A stretch of 57,523 nucleotides of DNA from Acidobacteriota bacterium (GTDB lineage Bacteria; Acidobacteriota; Terriglobia; Bryobacterales; Bryobacteraceae), in the NCBI GenBank assembly GCA_018268835.1, contig JAFDVU010000018.1:1-57523 (forward strand). Direction: 5' to 3'. Positions within the stretch are counted from its first letter, which is position 1. Every line of letters starts with the position of its first letter. Shown here piece by piece: positions 18,167 to 25,430 of this stretch. A model generated the notes under the pieces. The model was given only the letters and a program-made list of their open reading frames with translations, did no database searches and was not told where the DNA came from. The position numbers and the translations under genes are program-made.

Positions 18167-18200
18167 ATGCGGGACGCCGCGCGCGTCCCGCATTTCTTGT
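18167..18200 (+). terminator. Rho-independent terminator of the small secreted protein gene
   Basis: A perfect 10-bp stem ATGCGGGACG / CGTCCCGCAT (18167-18176 with 18184-18193), extendable by one C-G pair, is followed directly by TTCTTGTT. It begins 35 nt after the stop and also separates this gene from the convergent hydrolase. Confidence 0.8.
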
Positions 18201-18206
18201 TGCCCC

Positions 18207-19343
18207 CTACTTCCTCCCCTTGCCCTTCCTCCCCTTGACCTTCCCCGTCGCACCCTCGGTCAAACTCCGGATCAGACTGACTTCATCCGCGCGGTAAGGG
18301 GTGCCGTCTTTGTGGAAGATATCGTGGAACCACACCGCCGGTTCGCGGTCAACGTACGGATGCTGCCAGGAGTCCCACGGCAGGTAGGTCTGCGTCTTCC
18401 CCGCCACGAATCCCCAATTGATCGCCGCCACCTTGTACTTCTTGGCGATGGGCAGCGAGCCCTCGAACGTGCTGCCGTTGCCGCGCGCCATGTACTCCGT
18501 GCAGAAGATCGGACGATTGTAGCGTTCGAGCGACCGGATCCGCGCCTCGAACTCCGCCGGCTTGCCGTAATCGTGGAACGAGATCACGTCGCTGTTGTCG
18601 AGCTGAATCTTCTCGATCGCGCTCAGCTTCGCGTCGCTGGACCAGTCGCCCTTCCACACCCCGCTGGTCAGCGGCTGCGCCGGCTCCATCGCCCGCGCCC
18701 AGGCGAATACCTGCGGCAGCAGCGCCTTCACCAGCTCCACCTTGTTGGCCGGTTCGAGCTTGCCGTAGCTGGAATCGTTGGTGTTGTCGGGCTCGTTCCA
18801 CAGGTCCCAGGCGAGCACGCGCTTATCGTAGCGGTACGCGCCGATCACTTCCTGCACGTACTGCCGCAGCCGGTCGTAATCGGCCGGGTTTTGCAGCGAC
18901 GCCGCGCCCGGACTCTGCACCCAGCCCGAATTGTGCACGCCCGGTTTGGGCGGGCGCTGCGGTCCCACCTGAGGGTAGGGATCCCAGCACGAATCGAACA
19001 GCACGAAGATCGGCCGGATGCCGTGCGCGTCGGCGATCGAGAGGAACTTGTCGATGCGGTGCCGGAAGCCGGTCGGGTCCTGTTTCCACAGCAGGTCGTG
19101 GAGGAACACCCGCATGGTGTTCATCCCCAGCTTCTCACCCCAGGTGAGTTCCGTCTCCATCCACAACGGGTCGAAGGTGTCCTGCTGCCACATTTCAAGC
19201 TGGTTGATCGCTCCGGCCGGGATGTAGTTGGAACCTACCAGCCAGGGCTCCTTCGCGTACCACTCCTTGGCCGCCTTCTCGGACCAGCGGGATTGGCCGG
19301 ACAATACTCCGGCCAGGCACAGGGCAATCAGAGGAAGTCTCAT
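18207..19343 (-). CDS. Secreted GH5-like glycoside hydrolase (cellulase/mannanase fold)
   Basis: 378 residues with a short signal peptide (MRLPLIALCLAGVLSG). The TIM-barrel shows the clan-A pattern: GMNTMRVFLHDLLW, WDLWNEPD with the proton donor E184, and RPIFCTEYMARG with the nucleophile E283. A lysine/arginine/glycine tail (GKVKGRKGKGRK) follows the barrel. Family members cut beta-1,4 glucans, mannans or xylans outside the cell; the substrate cannot be told. TATCAT ends 8 nt before the ATG with no clear Shine-Dalgarno, so the message may be leaderless. The gene is convergent with the small secreted protein. Confidence 0.82.
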   Translation of the reverse strand: MRLPLIALCLAGVLSGQSRWSEKAAKEWYAKEPWLVGSNYIPAGAINQLEMWQQDTFDPLWMETELTWGEKLGMNTMRVFLHDLLWKQDPTGFRHRIDKFLSIADAHGIRPIFVLFDSCWDPYPQVGPQRPPKPGVHNSGWVQSPGAASLQNPADYDRLRQYVQEVIGAYRYDKRVLAWDLWNEPDNTNDSSYGKLEPANKVELVKALLPQVFAWARAMEPAQPLTSGVWKGDWSSDAKLSAIEKIQLDNSDVISFHDYGKPAEFEARIRSLERYNRPIFCTEYMARGNGSTFEGSLPIAKKYKVAAINWGFVAGKTQTYLPWDSWQHPYVDREPAVWFHDIFHKDGTPYRADEVSLIRSLTEGATGKVKGRKGKGRK

Positions 19344-19351
19344 TTTCCACG

Positions 19352-19357
19352 ATGATA
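19352..19357 (-). promoter_or_regulatory. -10-like hexamer close to the GH5-like start codon
   Basis: TATCAT on the minus strand, 8 nt before the ATG at 19343. It belongs to the recurrent start-proximal hexamers that suggest leaderless transcripts in this window. Confidence 0.35.
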
Positions 19358-19382
19358 GCGTGGGCGGGCACCTGTCCGGGAA

Positions 19383-19544
19383 TCACCGTCCCATCAGGTA
19401 TTGGTCCGCGACCATGTATCCGGCGGTCGTGGCTACCACCAACAGCGCGCCCAGGAGCTTCGGCGGGCTCGGCACGGGAATCTCGAAATAGCGGCAACCT
19501 GCCCCCAGGAGGAACCCGATCGCCAGTCCAATTGCACTTTTCAT
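19383..19544 (-). CDS. XapX domain-containing small membrane protein
   Basis: 53 residues from the ATG at 19544 (MKSAIGLAIGFLLGAGCRYFEIPVPSPP...). Two membrane helices (about 3-17 and 28-45) flank the signature IPVPSPPKLLGALLV, characteristic of the XapX (DUF1427) family, about 50-60 residues long. Its function is unknown. TACAAT stands 11 nt before the start. It lies alone between the GH5-like gene (same strand, downstream) and the divergent peroxidase. Confidence 0.85.
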   Translation of the reverse strand: MKSAIGLAIGFLLGAGCRYFEIPVPSPPKLLGALLVVATTAGYMVADQYLMGR

Positions 19545-19623
19545 ACCTGCGCCGGATTGTAGCATCCACTATCTTCCGTCCTGAAGGAGTACATCCCGGC
19601 CGGCGCCGTGCTACACAGAGGAT

Positions 19624-20673
19624 ATGCAGATGCGGAAAGCTCGAATTCTGCCCGTCGCGGCATGTGTGGCCCTGCTGTTGGGTGCTTCCGGGTGTGGGAG
19701 CAAACCGCCGGCAGCCGGCCAGGCGGATCTCAGGATGTTCGCGCCTCTTCCGGACAGCGTTCCGGCCAAGGGCGCCGGTCCCACCGAAGCACGCGTCCAG
19801 TTGGGCCGGATGTTGTACTATGACGCGCGCCTCTCCCGCAGCCAGACCGTCTCCTGCAACTCCTGCCACGATCTCGCCAACTATGGCGTGGACGGCCAAC
19901 CCACTTCGACCGGGTTCAAGCAGCAGCACGGCAATCGCAACTCCCCCACCGTCTACAACGCCGCGCTTCACTTCGTGCAGTTCTGGGACGGCCGCGCGCC
20001 GGATGTCGAAGCCCAGGCCCAGGGGCCCGTGCAGAACCCGGTGGAGATGGCCATGCCCGATGGAGCCGCCGTGGTCGCTGTGCTCGAATCCATGCCGGAA
20101 TACGTCGCCGCCTTCAAGAAGGCCTTCCCCGACGACAAAAAACCGGTCACCTTCGACAACATGGCTACCGCCATCGGTACCTTCGAGCGCGGCCTGCTCA
20201 CTCCCTCCCGCTGGGACAAGTACCTCAAGGGCGACACCGCCGCGCTCACCGCGCAGGAACAGGCCGGACTCGCTGAATTCTCCGCCGCCGGATGCGGCAC
20301 CTGCCACGCCGGAGCCCTCCTCGGCGGCAACCTCTACCAGCGCATCGGGATGGTGAAGCCGTATCCCGATACTTCCGATCCCGGCCGCTACGACGTCACC
20401 AAGATCGAAAGCGACAAGATGGTGTTCAAAGTGCCCTCCCTGCGCAACGTGGCGAAGACCGCGCCTTACTTCCACAACGGCAAGGTCGCCACCCTCGATC
20501 AGGCCGTCACCCAGATGGCGGATTACCAGTTGGATAAGCAGTTGACGCCCGCGCAGGCCTCTTCCATCGTGACCTTCCTCAACGCCCTCACCGGGGACCT
20601 TCCGGCCCAGTTGATTCAGAAGCCGGAACTTCCCAAGAGCACCGCGAAAACGCCAAAGCCCAACGAGGGATAG
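19624..20673 (+). CDS. Di-haem cytochrome c peroxidase (MauG/CcpA family) lipoprotein
   Basis: 349 residues with a lipoprotein signal (VALLLGASGC, cysteine at the cut). Two haem c sites are present: CNSCH in the N-terminal half and CGTCH in the C-terminal half. Further family marks are GRMLYYDARLS, GNRNSPTVYNAALHFVQFWDGRAPD, NPVEMAMP and VPSLRNVAKTAPYFHNG, which carries the distal methionine/histidine region. Such enzymes reduce hydrogen peroxide in the periplasm with electrons from small cytochromes. The gene is followed after 2 nt by a mono-haem protein, a likely partner. Proper haem attachment needs a maturation system not seen here. Confidence 0.92.
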   Translation: MQMRKARILPVAACVALLLGASGCGSKPPAAGQADLRMFAPLPDSVPAKGAGPTEARVQLGRMLYYDARLSRSQTVSCNSCHDLANYGVDGQPTSTGFKQQHGNRNSPTVYNAALHFVQFWDGRAPDVEAQAQGPVQNPVEMAMPDGAAVVAVLESMPEYVAAFKKAFPDDKKPVTFDNMATAIGTFERGLLTPSRWDKYLKGDTAALTAQEQAGLAEFSAAGCGTCHAGALLGGNLYQRIGMVKPYPDTSDPGRYDVTKIESDKMVFKVPSLRNVAKTAPYFHNGKVATLDQAVTQMADYQLDKQLTPAQASSIVTFLNALTGDLPAQLIQKPELPKSTAKTPKPNEG

Positions 20674-20675
20674 CG

Positions 20676-21107
20676 ATGAGATTCAAGATCGAGGCGATCC
20701 TGTTCGGCGCGGGGGTTGTCTTTCTCGCCGCGCAGTTCTTTCAACCCGCGCGCGAGAACCCCCCTGCCGACCCCGCGGCCTCGTTTGAGGCCGTCGTCAA
20801 GCCGCCCGCGCACGCCGCCGCCGTGATCGAACGCTCCTGCCGGGATTGCCACTCCAACCGGACCGCGTGGCCCTGGTACAGCGGCGTGTCGCCCGTCTCG
20901 TGGATGGTCGCGCGCGACGTGAAGGAGGGCCGCGCCCGCCTGAACTTCTCGCAATGGAATCTCTACGGTCCGGAGATGTCGAAACTCAGGCTCAGGGCCG
21001 TCTGCGAGGCCGCTGCCAAAGGGAATATGCCGCCCAAGTACTACACCCCGATGCATCCCCAGGCCCGCCTCAAAGAACCCGACGTCGCCGCCTTGTGCGG
21101 CTTGTAG
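20676..21107 (+). CDS. Haem-binding domain protein, membrane-anchored
   Basis: 143 residues. One N-terminal helix (about 6-20) anchors it, and the single c-type haem site CRDCH sits in VIERSCRDCHSNRTAWPWYSGVSPVSWMV, the signature of the small haem-binding domain family (PF14376 type). Its start lies 2 nt after the peroxidase stop, so the two are surely co-transcribed; electron supply to the peroxidase is a reasonable inference. The TAG stop is the first triplet of a palindromic repeat (GGGTCGGCC/GGCCGACCC). Confidence 0.88.
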   Translation: MRFKIEAILFGAGVVFLAAQFFQPARENPPADPAASFEAVVKPPAHAAAVIERSCRDCHSNRTAWPWYSGVSPVSWMVARDVKEGRARLNFSQWNLYGPEMSKLRLRAVCEAAAKGNMPPKYYTPMHPQARLKEPDVAALCGL

Positions 21108-21128
21108 GGTCGGCCTTCCGGCCGACCC
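21107..21128. repeat. Palindromic repeat, head only (copy A), possible bidirectional terminator
   Basis: GGGTCGGCC-TTCC-GGCCGACCC, a 9-bp perfect stem, begins inside the TAG stop of the haem-binding gene and ends 4 nt before the folE stop. It shares the GTCGGCC/GGCCGAC palindrome with the dispersed repeats further right but lacks the conserved tail. Between convergent genes it could end both transcripts. Confidence 0.6.
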
Positions 21129-21132
21129 TCCC

Positions 21133-21744
21133 TTAAAACCCGTTGGCCTTGTGATTCACCAGCGCCAGAAACTCGTCCCGCGTCTCTTTCCGGTCGCGGA
21201 ACGCGCCCAGCATCGCGCTCGTCATCGCACCCGAGTGCTGCTTCTCCACCCCGCGCATCATCATGCAAAAGTGACGCGCCTCACAAATCACCCCGACTCC
21301 CAGCGGACGCACCGCTTCCTGCAGCGTCTGCGCCACTTCCTGCGTCAGCCGCTCCTGAATCTGCAGCCGCCGCGCGAACATGTCCACGATGCGCGGAATC
21401 TTGCTCAGCCCGATCACTTTCTTCTGCGGCAGATACGCCACGTGCATCTTGCCGAAAAACGGCAGCATGTGGTGCTCGCACATGCTGAAGAATTCGATGT
21501 CCTTCACCACCACCATCTCGTCGTACTTCACGTCGTACAGCGCTCCGTTCAGCACCTTCTGCACGTCCATGTCGTACCCGCTGGTCAGGAACTTCAGCGC
21601 GCGCTCCACCCGGTGCGGCGTGCGCAGCAACCCGTCGCGTTGCGGATCCTCCCCCAGCCGTCCCAGCAATTCCTCGATCAGCGGAGCAATTTCCTGCTCT
21701 TTGCCCTTCGGCATCACTTTCACGATAGCTTTATTCGATTTCAT
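21133..21744 (-). CDS. folE: GTP cyclohydrolase I
   Basis: 203 residues from the ATG at 21744, overlapping the end of the upstream pterin synthase by 14 nt; an in-frame TTG five codons earlier is less likely. Zinc ligands are in [10 protein letters not shown] (C89, with H91/H92 of the active site) and a later cysteine in [19 protein letters not shown]. Also seen are [17 protein letters not shown] and [17 protein letters not shown]. The homodecameric enzyme makes 7,8-dihydroneopterin triphosphate, the first step to folate, biopterin-type pterins and queuosine. It is the last gene of a three-gene minus-strand operon behind two pterin synthase homologues. Confidence 0.96.
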   Translation of the reverse strand: MKSNKAIVKVMPKGKEQEIAPLIEELLGRLGEDPQRDGLLRTPHRVERALKFLTSGYDMDVQKVLNGALYDVKYDEMVVVKDIEFFSMCEHHMLPFFGKMHVAYLPQKKVIGLSKIPRIVDMFARRLQIQERLTQEVAQTLQEAVRPLGVGVICEARHFCMMMRGVEKQHSGAMTSAMLGAFRDRKETRDEFLALVNHKANGF

Positions 21745-22165
21745 CGGCGGTAACTTCAAAGATGTTCCGCGGGGTTTCGCCGATGCGAATCTTTTCGAGC
21801 TTCGGCCACTCCCCCGGAAACGTCTCTTTCCAGCTTCTCTTTAACCGGCGGCAGATTTCGTATCCCAGGTTCTCCGACGTGGGCACCACGCGCGCGAATC
21901 CCTCCACCTCCGCGTTCAGGTTGCGATGGTCGAACGGCGCGATCACCTGCGCCCGCACCAGCCCGTCCAGCCGCTCCGTATCCACCGCGCGCCCGCTCGC
22001 CCGGTCCAGCGGACCCCGCACGCTCACCTCGACCACGTAGTTGTGCCCGTGCCCGTACGGGTTATTGCACTTGCCGTACAACTCCCGGTTCCGCTCCTCG
22101 CTCAACTCCGCCGAGTGCAGCCGGTGCGAAGCCGCGAACTCGTAGCGCCGGGTTACCCGGAACAT
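21731..22165 (-). CDS. 6-pyruvoyl-tetrahydropterin synthase / QueD-family protein with intact active site
   Basis: 144 residues. Zinc histidines H14 (AASHRL), H39 and H41 (YGHGHNY) are present, as are the catalytic cysteine C33 ([13 protein letters not shown]) and the Asp-His pair (APFDHRNLN). The GKCNNP-x-GHGHNY spacing is that of the eukaryotic-type 6-pyruvoyl-tetrahydropterin synthase rather than of E. coli QueD. It overlaps both neighbours (13 nt with the upstream paralogue, 14 nt with folE), so the three are translationally coupled. It likely converts dihydroneopterin triphosphate to pyruvoyl-tetrahydropterin or carboxy-tetrahydropterin; the product cannot be read from sequence. Confidence 0.88.
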   Translation of the reverse strand: MFRVTRRYEFAASHRLHSAELSEERNRELYGKCNNPYGHGHNYVVEVSVRGPLDRASGRAVDTERLDGLVRAQVIAPFDHRNLNAEVEGFARVVPTSENLGYEICRRLKRSWKETFPGEWPKLEKIRIGETPRNIFEVTADEIE

Positions 22166-22578
22166 TCGGACTCCCCGAAGTAGTCCACGTACAGATCCGG
22201 GGTCTCGTACACGCGCACCGCGTGCAACTGCTTGCTGCCGTCGCTCAGCCGCCCTTCCAGCCGCCGCCAGATGTCGCGCGCGATGTTTTCCGTGGTCGGC
22301 ACTTCGCGGTCGAACGGCGGCACCTCGTAGTTCAGGAAGCGGTGATCGTACGGCTCCACGATCTCCCGGTTCAGGATCTCTTTCAACTCCTTCAGATCCA
22401 GCACCATCCCGGTCACCGGATCGGGCTCCCCGCGCAGCGAGACCTCGACCACGTAGTTGTGCCCGTGCCCGTGCGGGTTCGCCGCCATGCCGAACATCCG
22501 CCGGTTCTCCTCATCGGAGAGTTGCGGATTCCTGCAAACGTGGGAGGCGGAAAACTCTACTTTGCGGGTAATGACCAT
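22153..22578 (-). CDS. 6-pyruvoyl-tetrahydropterin synthase homologue lacking the catalytic cysteine
   Basis: 141 residues, clearly paralogous to the next gene: [64 protein letters not shown]. Zinc histidines H13, H38 and H40 and the DH pair are kept. The catalytic cysteine position is alanine (GMAANPHGHGH, A32 against C33 in the paralogue). Loss of this residue should weaken the classic reaction, so it may catalyse a different pterin step, as known for cysteine-less family variants, or form mixed hexamers with its neighbour. It is first in the pterin operon and divergent from tlpA. Confidence 0.85.
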   Translation of the reverse strand: MVITRKVEFSASHVCRNPQLSDEENRRMFGMAANPHGHGHNYVVEVSLRGEPDPVTGMVLDLKELKEILNREIVEPYDHRFLNYEVPPFDREVPTTENIARDIWRRLEGRLSDGSKQLHAVRVYETPDLYVDYFGESECSG

Positions 22579-22624
22579 CGGCCTTTAAGTGACGCTCGAA
22601 GGCGCGTCAGCGATACAATTAAAT

Positions 22625-22630
22625 TATAGT
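22625..22630 (+). promoter_or_regulatory. -10-like hexamer close to the tlpA-type start codon
   Basis: TATAGT ends 5 nt before the ATG at 22636; another candidate, TACAAT, lies at 22614-22619. The 57-nt gap to the divergent pterin operon must hold both promoters. Confidence 0.3.
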
Positions 22631-22635
22631 TCGTC

Positions 22636-23151
22636 ATGAAAACCGCTAACACCGACACCCTGATCCGCGCCGGCATCGGACTTCTCGCGGCCGGCCTCGT
22701 GGTCGCCATCTACGCCGGAATCCATGAGCGCGTTGTGGTCGCCGGCGATACCGCTCCCGGCTTCACCATCCACGCCGACAGCGGCCGCACCGTGACCCTG
22801 CCCAATTTCGGAGGCAAACTGCTGGTGCTCAACTTCTGGGCCACCTGGTGCCCGCCCTGCGTGCAGGAGACGCCGTCGCTCAGCCAGTTCGCCGCCCAGT
22901 ACGCGCCCAAGGGCGTCACCGTGCTCGCCGTCAGCGTGGACCGCGACGTCAACGCCTACAATGCCTTCCTGCAGAAGTTCAAGCCCGCCTTCCTGACCGC
23001 CCGCGATGCCGATCTGCACGCGCAGTACGGCACCTTCATGTACCCGGAGACTTACATCATCGATGCCCAGGGCAAGGTGCTCAAGAAACTCGCCGAGCCG
23101 GCCGACTGGACGTCCCCCGAGGTCACCCAGTACATCAACTCGCTGCTCTGA
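22636..23151 (+). CDS. TlpA-like thioredoxin-fold protein, membrane-anchored
   Basis: 171 residues. One N-terminal helix (about 10-28) is followed by an AhpC/TlpA-type domain: PGFTIHADSGRTVTLPNFGGKLLVLNFWATWCPPCVQETPSL, with the redox pair in WCPPC, and the cis-proline region MYPETYIID. Such proteins act outside the cytoplasm, reducing disulfides, for example of apocytochromes. It opens a three-gene plus-strand run (4-nt gap, then ATGA overlap) that ends with another thioredoxin-like protein. Link to the cytochromes at 20 kb is possible but not shown. Confidence 0.9.
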   Translation: MKTANTDTLIRAGIGLLAAGLVVAIYAGIHERVVVAGDTAPGFTIHADSGRTVTLPNFGGKLLVLNFWATWCPPCVQETPSLSQFAAQYAPKGVTVLAVSVDRDVNAYNAFLQKFKPAFLTARDADLHAQYGTFMYPETYIIDAQGKVLKKLAEPADWTSPEVTQYINSLL

Positions 23152-23155
23152 TCCG

Positions 23156-24214
23156 ATGACGCCCGTCCCGCTTCACCTGCCGCTGCGCCTGCCCGACGCC
23201 GCGGAACTGGCGTCCCTCATCTTCGAACATGCCGAGCGTAAGCCGCTCACCGATGAACTCCGCAACCGTCTCGCCGCCCGCGCCGCCGTCCTGCGCCTGG
23301 AAACCGTCAGCCCCTGCTTCGGCTCCCTGGCGCGCGATCCCGTGCACCCCTCCACCTACTACCTTGCGGCCGATAACGCCGAAGGCGCCCCCTACCTGCT
23401 GCACCTCGCGCTGGCCTCCGCCCCCACCTCCAGCATCTTCCATAAACCCCTGCTGATCGGCCGCACCCGGCATCCCAACGGCTCCGAATTCGTCATCAAC
23501 GCGATTCCCTTCGGCCCCGCCGACCGCGACAGCATCGAGCGCTTCGCCGCCCGCGTCGACCCCTCCGTCCTGCCCCGCGCGCAGGGCGCGCGCGCCTCCG
23601 TCACCGTCCGCGGCGATTATTTCCGGGCCTTCGAATTCTTCCGCTCGCTCCAGAAGCGCCGCAATCGCAACCTCGCCGCCGTCGCCGGCGATTATCACGC
23701 CTGCCTCTGGGCCGCCATCCGCGCCGGCTTCCGACAGGAGTATTCGCTCGCCGCCGAGTTTCCCGCGGACCGCGCCGGCGAAGCCCCGCGCCAGACCCTG
23801 GCCTACACCCGCTTCGCCATCGATGTCTCTTCGCTGCCCGCGGGCGACGACGCGCTCAAGGCCGCCGCGCACGCCCACGAACAAATCCGCCAGGCGCGCG
23901 CCCTGCTGAAATCCTCCTCCACCTTTGAATTCGAAGTTGTGATGGGGCCCGTCTCTGCCGCGGAGTTCGCCGCCGCTCTGGAAAGCCTCAAGCAGTGCGG
24001 CCACCCGCCGCAGTTCGCGCGCACCGCGTCCGCCGCCGATCCCGCCGCGCTCGCCGAGGCCGCCCGCCTCCACAAAGTCACGCTCAGCTTCGACTACGCC
24101 GGCGAATCTGCGGCCGTCGTCGAGGCTCGCGCCCGCGCCGCCGCCGGACGCCTCAACTACTACGCCGCCACCGCGGCCGAAGCCGAAATCCTCACAGAGT
24201 GGATCCTCGCATGA
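23156..24214 (+). CDS. Protein of unknown function between two thioredoxin-like genes
   Basis: 352 residues from the ATG 4 nt after the tlpA stop; the open frame extends further upstream but there overlaps tlpA. No signal peptide or membrane helix is apparent, so it is probably cytoplasmic. Recognisable phrases (VSPCFGSLARDPVHPSTYYLAADN, NGSEFVINAIPFGPADRDSIERFA, FEVVMGPVSAAEFAAALESL, ATAAEAEILTEWIL) do not identify a family for me. The composition is alanine- and arginine-rich with alternating helices and strands, consistent with an alpha/beta enzyme. Its stop overlaps the next start (ATGA), so it is co-translated with the following thioredoxin-like gene. Confidence 0.7.
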   Translation: MTPVPLHLPLRLPDAAELASLIFEHAERKPLTDELRNRLAARAAVLRLETVSPCFGSLARDPVHPSTYYLAADNAEGAPYLLHLALASAPTSSIFHKPLLIGRTRHPNGSEFVINAIPFGPADRDSIERFAARVDPSVLPRAQGARASVTVRGDYFRAFEFFRSLQKRRNRNLAAVAGDYHACLWAAIRAGFRQEYSLAAEFPADRAGEAPRQTLAYTRFAIDVSSLPAGDDALKAAAHAHEQIRQARALLKSSSTFEFEVVMGPVSAAEFAAALESLKQCGHPPQFARTASAADPAALAEAARLHKVTLSFDYAGESAAVVEARARAAAGRLNYYAATAAEAEILTEWILA

Positions 24215-25143
24215 CCCTGAAATTCCGCCTGGCCGCGTCCGCGCTCCTGCTCTGCTCCGCCGCCTTCCCGCAAGGATCCATCGTCAACGCCGTGCAAGCC
24301 GCCATCGCGGCCAACGACCTCCGCGGCGCCGAACAGATGGCCCGCGCCTTCCAGTCGCGCACCGGACCCCGCCCCGATCTCGCCGCCGCCCTCTCCTGGA
24401 TCTCCCGCGCATGGCTCGCCGCCCGCGACCTCGACCGCGCCGACGCCTTCGCCACCGAGACCTCGCAGATGGCCGCCCGCTTCCTCGCCGCCCGCAAACT
24501 CGACGAAGACCCCTGGCTGCCCACCGCCGTCGGCGCCGCCATCGAAGTCCACGCGCAGGTGCTGGCCGCGCGCGGCGAGCGCGCCGAAGCCCTCGACTAC
24601 CTGCGCGGACAACTCGCGATCTACCGCTCCACGTCGCTGGTCGAGCGCATCGGCAAGAACATCAACCTGCTCAGCCTCGAGGGCAAGCCCGCGCCCACGC
24701 TCGATATCGCCCATTGGGTCGGCCCCACGCCTCCGCCCTCGCTCGCCGCCCTGCGCGGACGTCCCGTGCTGCTCTTCTTCTGGGCGCACTGGTGCAGCGA
24801 TTGCAAAGCCGAAGTCCCCGTCATTGCGGATTTGCGCCGCGCGTTCGCCGCGCAGAAACTCGCGGTCCTCGGCCCGACCCGGTTGTATGGATATGTGCAG
24901 GGTGGCGAGGAGGCCCCGCCCGAAGCGGAGCAGCGCTACATCGAACAGGTTCGCGAGCGATTCTACGCAGCGCTCTCCGATATACCCGCGCCTTTGAGCG
25001 CGGCCAATTTCGCCGCCTACGGCGCCAGTTCGACTCCCACGCTGGTTCTCATCGATCGCGCCGGCGTGGTGCGCTGGTATCATCCCGGCGGCGCCAGCGA
25101 AGCCGAAATCACTTCCCGCATTCGTGAAATGCTGGCGAAGTAG
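24211..25143 (+). CDS. Secreted thioredoxin-fold protein with helical N-terminal domain
   Basis: 310 residues from the ATG overlapping the previous stop. A signal peptide (MTLKFRLAASALLLCSAAFPQG) precedes a helical, TPR-like region (about 25-150: AAIAANDLRGAEQMARAF, AWLAARDLDRADAFATE). A TlpA/AhpC-like thioredoxin domain follows (about 160-308) with VLLFFWAHWCSDCKAEVPVIADLRRAF, i.e. a CSDC redox pair, and the cis-proline SSTPTLVLIDRAGVVRWYHPGG. It should act in the periplasm as a thiol reductase. The unusual CSDC pair and the helical leader distinguish it from the upstream TlpA-like gene. It closes the three-gene run. Confidence 0.85.
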   Translation: MTLKFRLAASALLLCSAAFPQGSIVNAVQAAIAANDLRGAEQMARAFQSRTGPRPDLAAALSWISRAWLAARDLDRADAFATETSQMAARFLAARKLDEDPWLPTAVGAAIEVHAQVLAARGERAEALDYLRGQLAIYRSTSLVERIGKNINLLSLEGKPAPTLDIAHWVGPTPPPSLAALRGRPVLLFFWAHWCSDCKAEVPVIADLRRAFAAQKLAVLGPTRLYGYVQGGEEAPPEAEQRYIEQVRERFYAALSDIPAPLSAANFAAYGASSTPTLVLIDRAGVVRWYHPGGASEAEITSRIREMLAK

Positions 25144-25149
25144 CGCGCC

Positions 25150-25323
25150 TCAAACATCCCTGCGCTTCGACGGCATCACCGAGGGTCGCGGCCGGAATCG
25201 GTCGTATTCTTCGAGCGACTGAATCAGTGCATCCACCGCCATCCGTCGCGCATAAAGATACTCGAGCTCCTTCCGGAAAGTCCGAGTACCTGAGGTCCGG
25301 GGGAGGGATTTCTTCGCGAACAT
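25150..25323 (-). CDS. Small ORF, 57 residues, unknown function
   Basis: The minus frame from the ATG at 25323 to a TGA at 25152-25150 encodes MFAKKSLPRTSGTRTF, then the helical stretch RKELEYLYARRMAVDALIQSLEEYDRF and a basic end (RPRPSVMPSKRRDV). The helix has the heptad-like leucine/isoleucine spacing of small acidobacterial proteins of unknown role. TACAAC lies 6 nt before the ATG and TTGTCC 17 nt further up, a possible leaderless promoter. No Shine-Dalgarno is seen. The gene is convergent with the thioredoxin-like gene and lies 107 nt downstream of thrC. Its shortness makes the call moderate. Confidence 0.5.
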   Translation of the reverse strand: MFAKKSLPRTSGTRTFRKELEYLYARRMAVDALIQSLEEYDRFRPRPSVMPSKRRDV

Positions 25324-25329
25324 AGTACG

Positions 25330-25335
25330 GTTGTA
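25330..25335 (-). promoter_or_regulatory. -10-like hexamer before the 57-residue ORF
   Basis: TACAAC on the minus strand, 6 nt before the ATG, with TTGTCC 17 nt upstream. Both match four of six sigma-70 consensus positions; a near-leaderless transcript is inferred. Confidence 0.3.
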
Positions 25336-25430
25336 CCAGAAGGTCTAAGAAAGGACAATAGTCGAGTTGCAGATTGGCAGCGGTCTTTCGAGGGTATTCG
25401 TACTGCCCTCAAATGCGGGGTTGTCGATTG

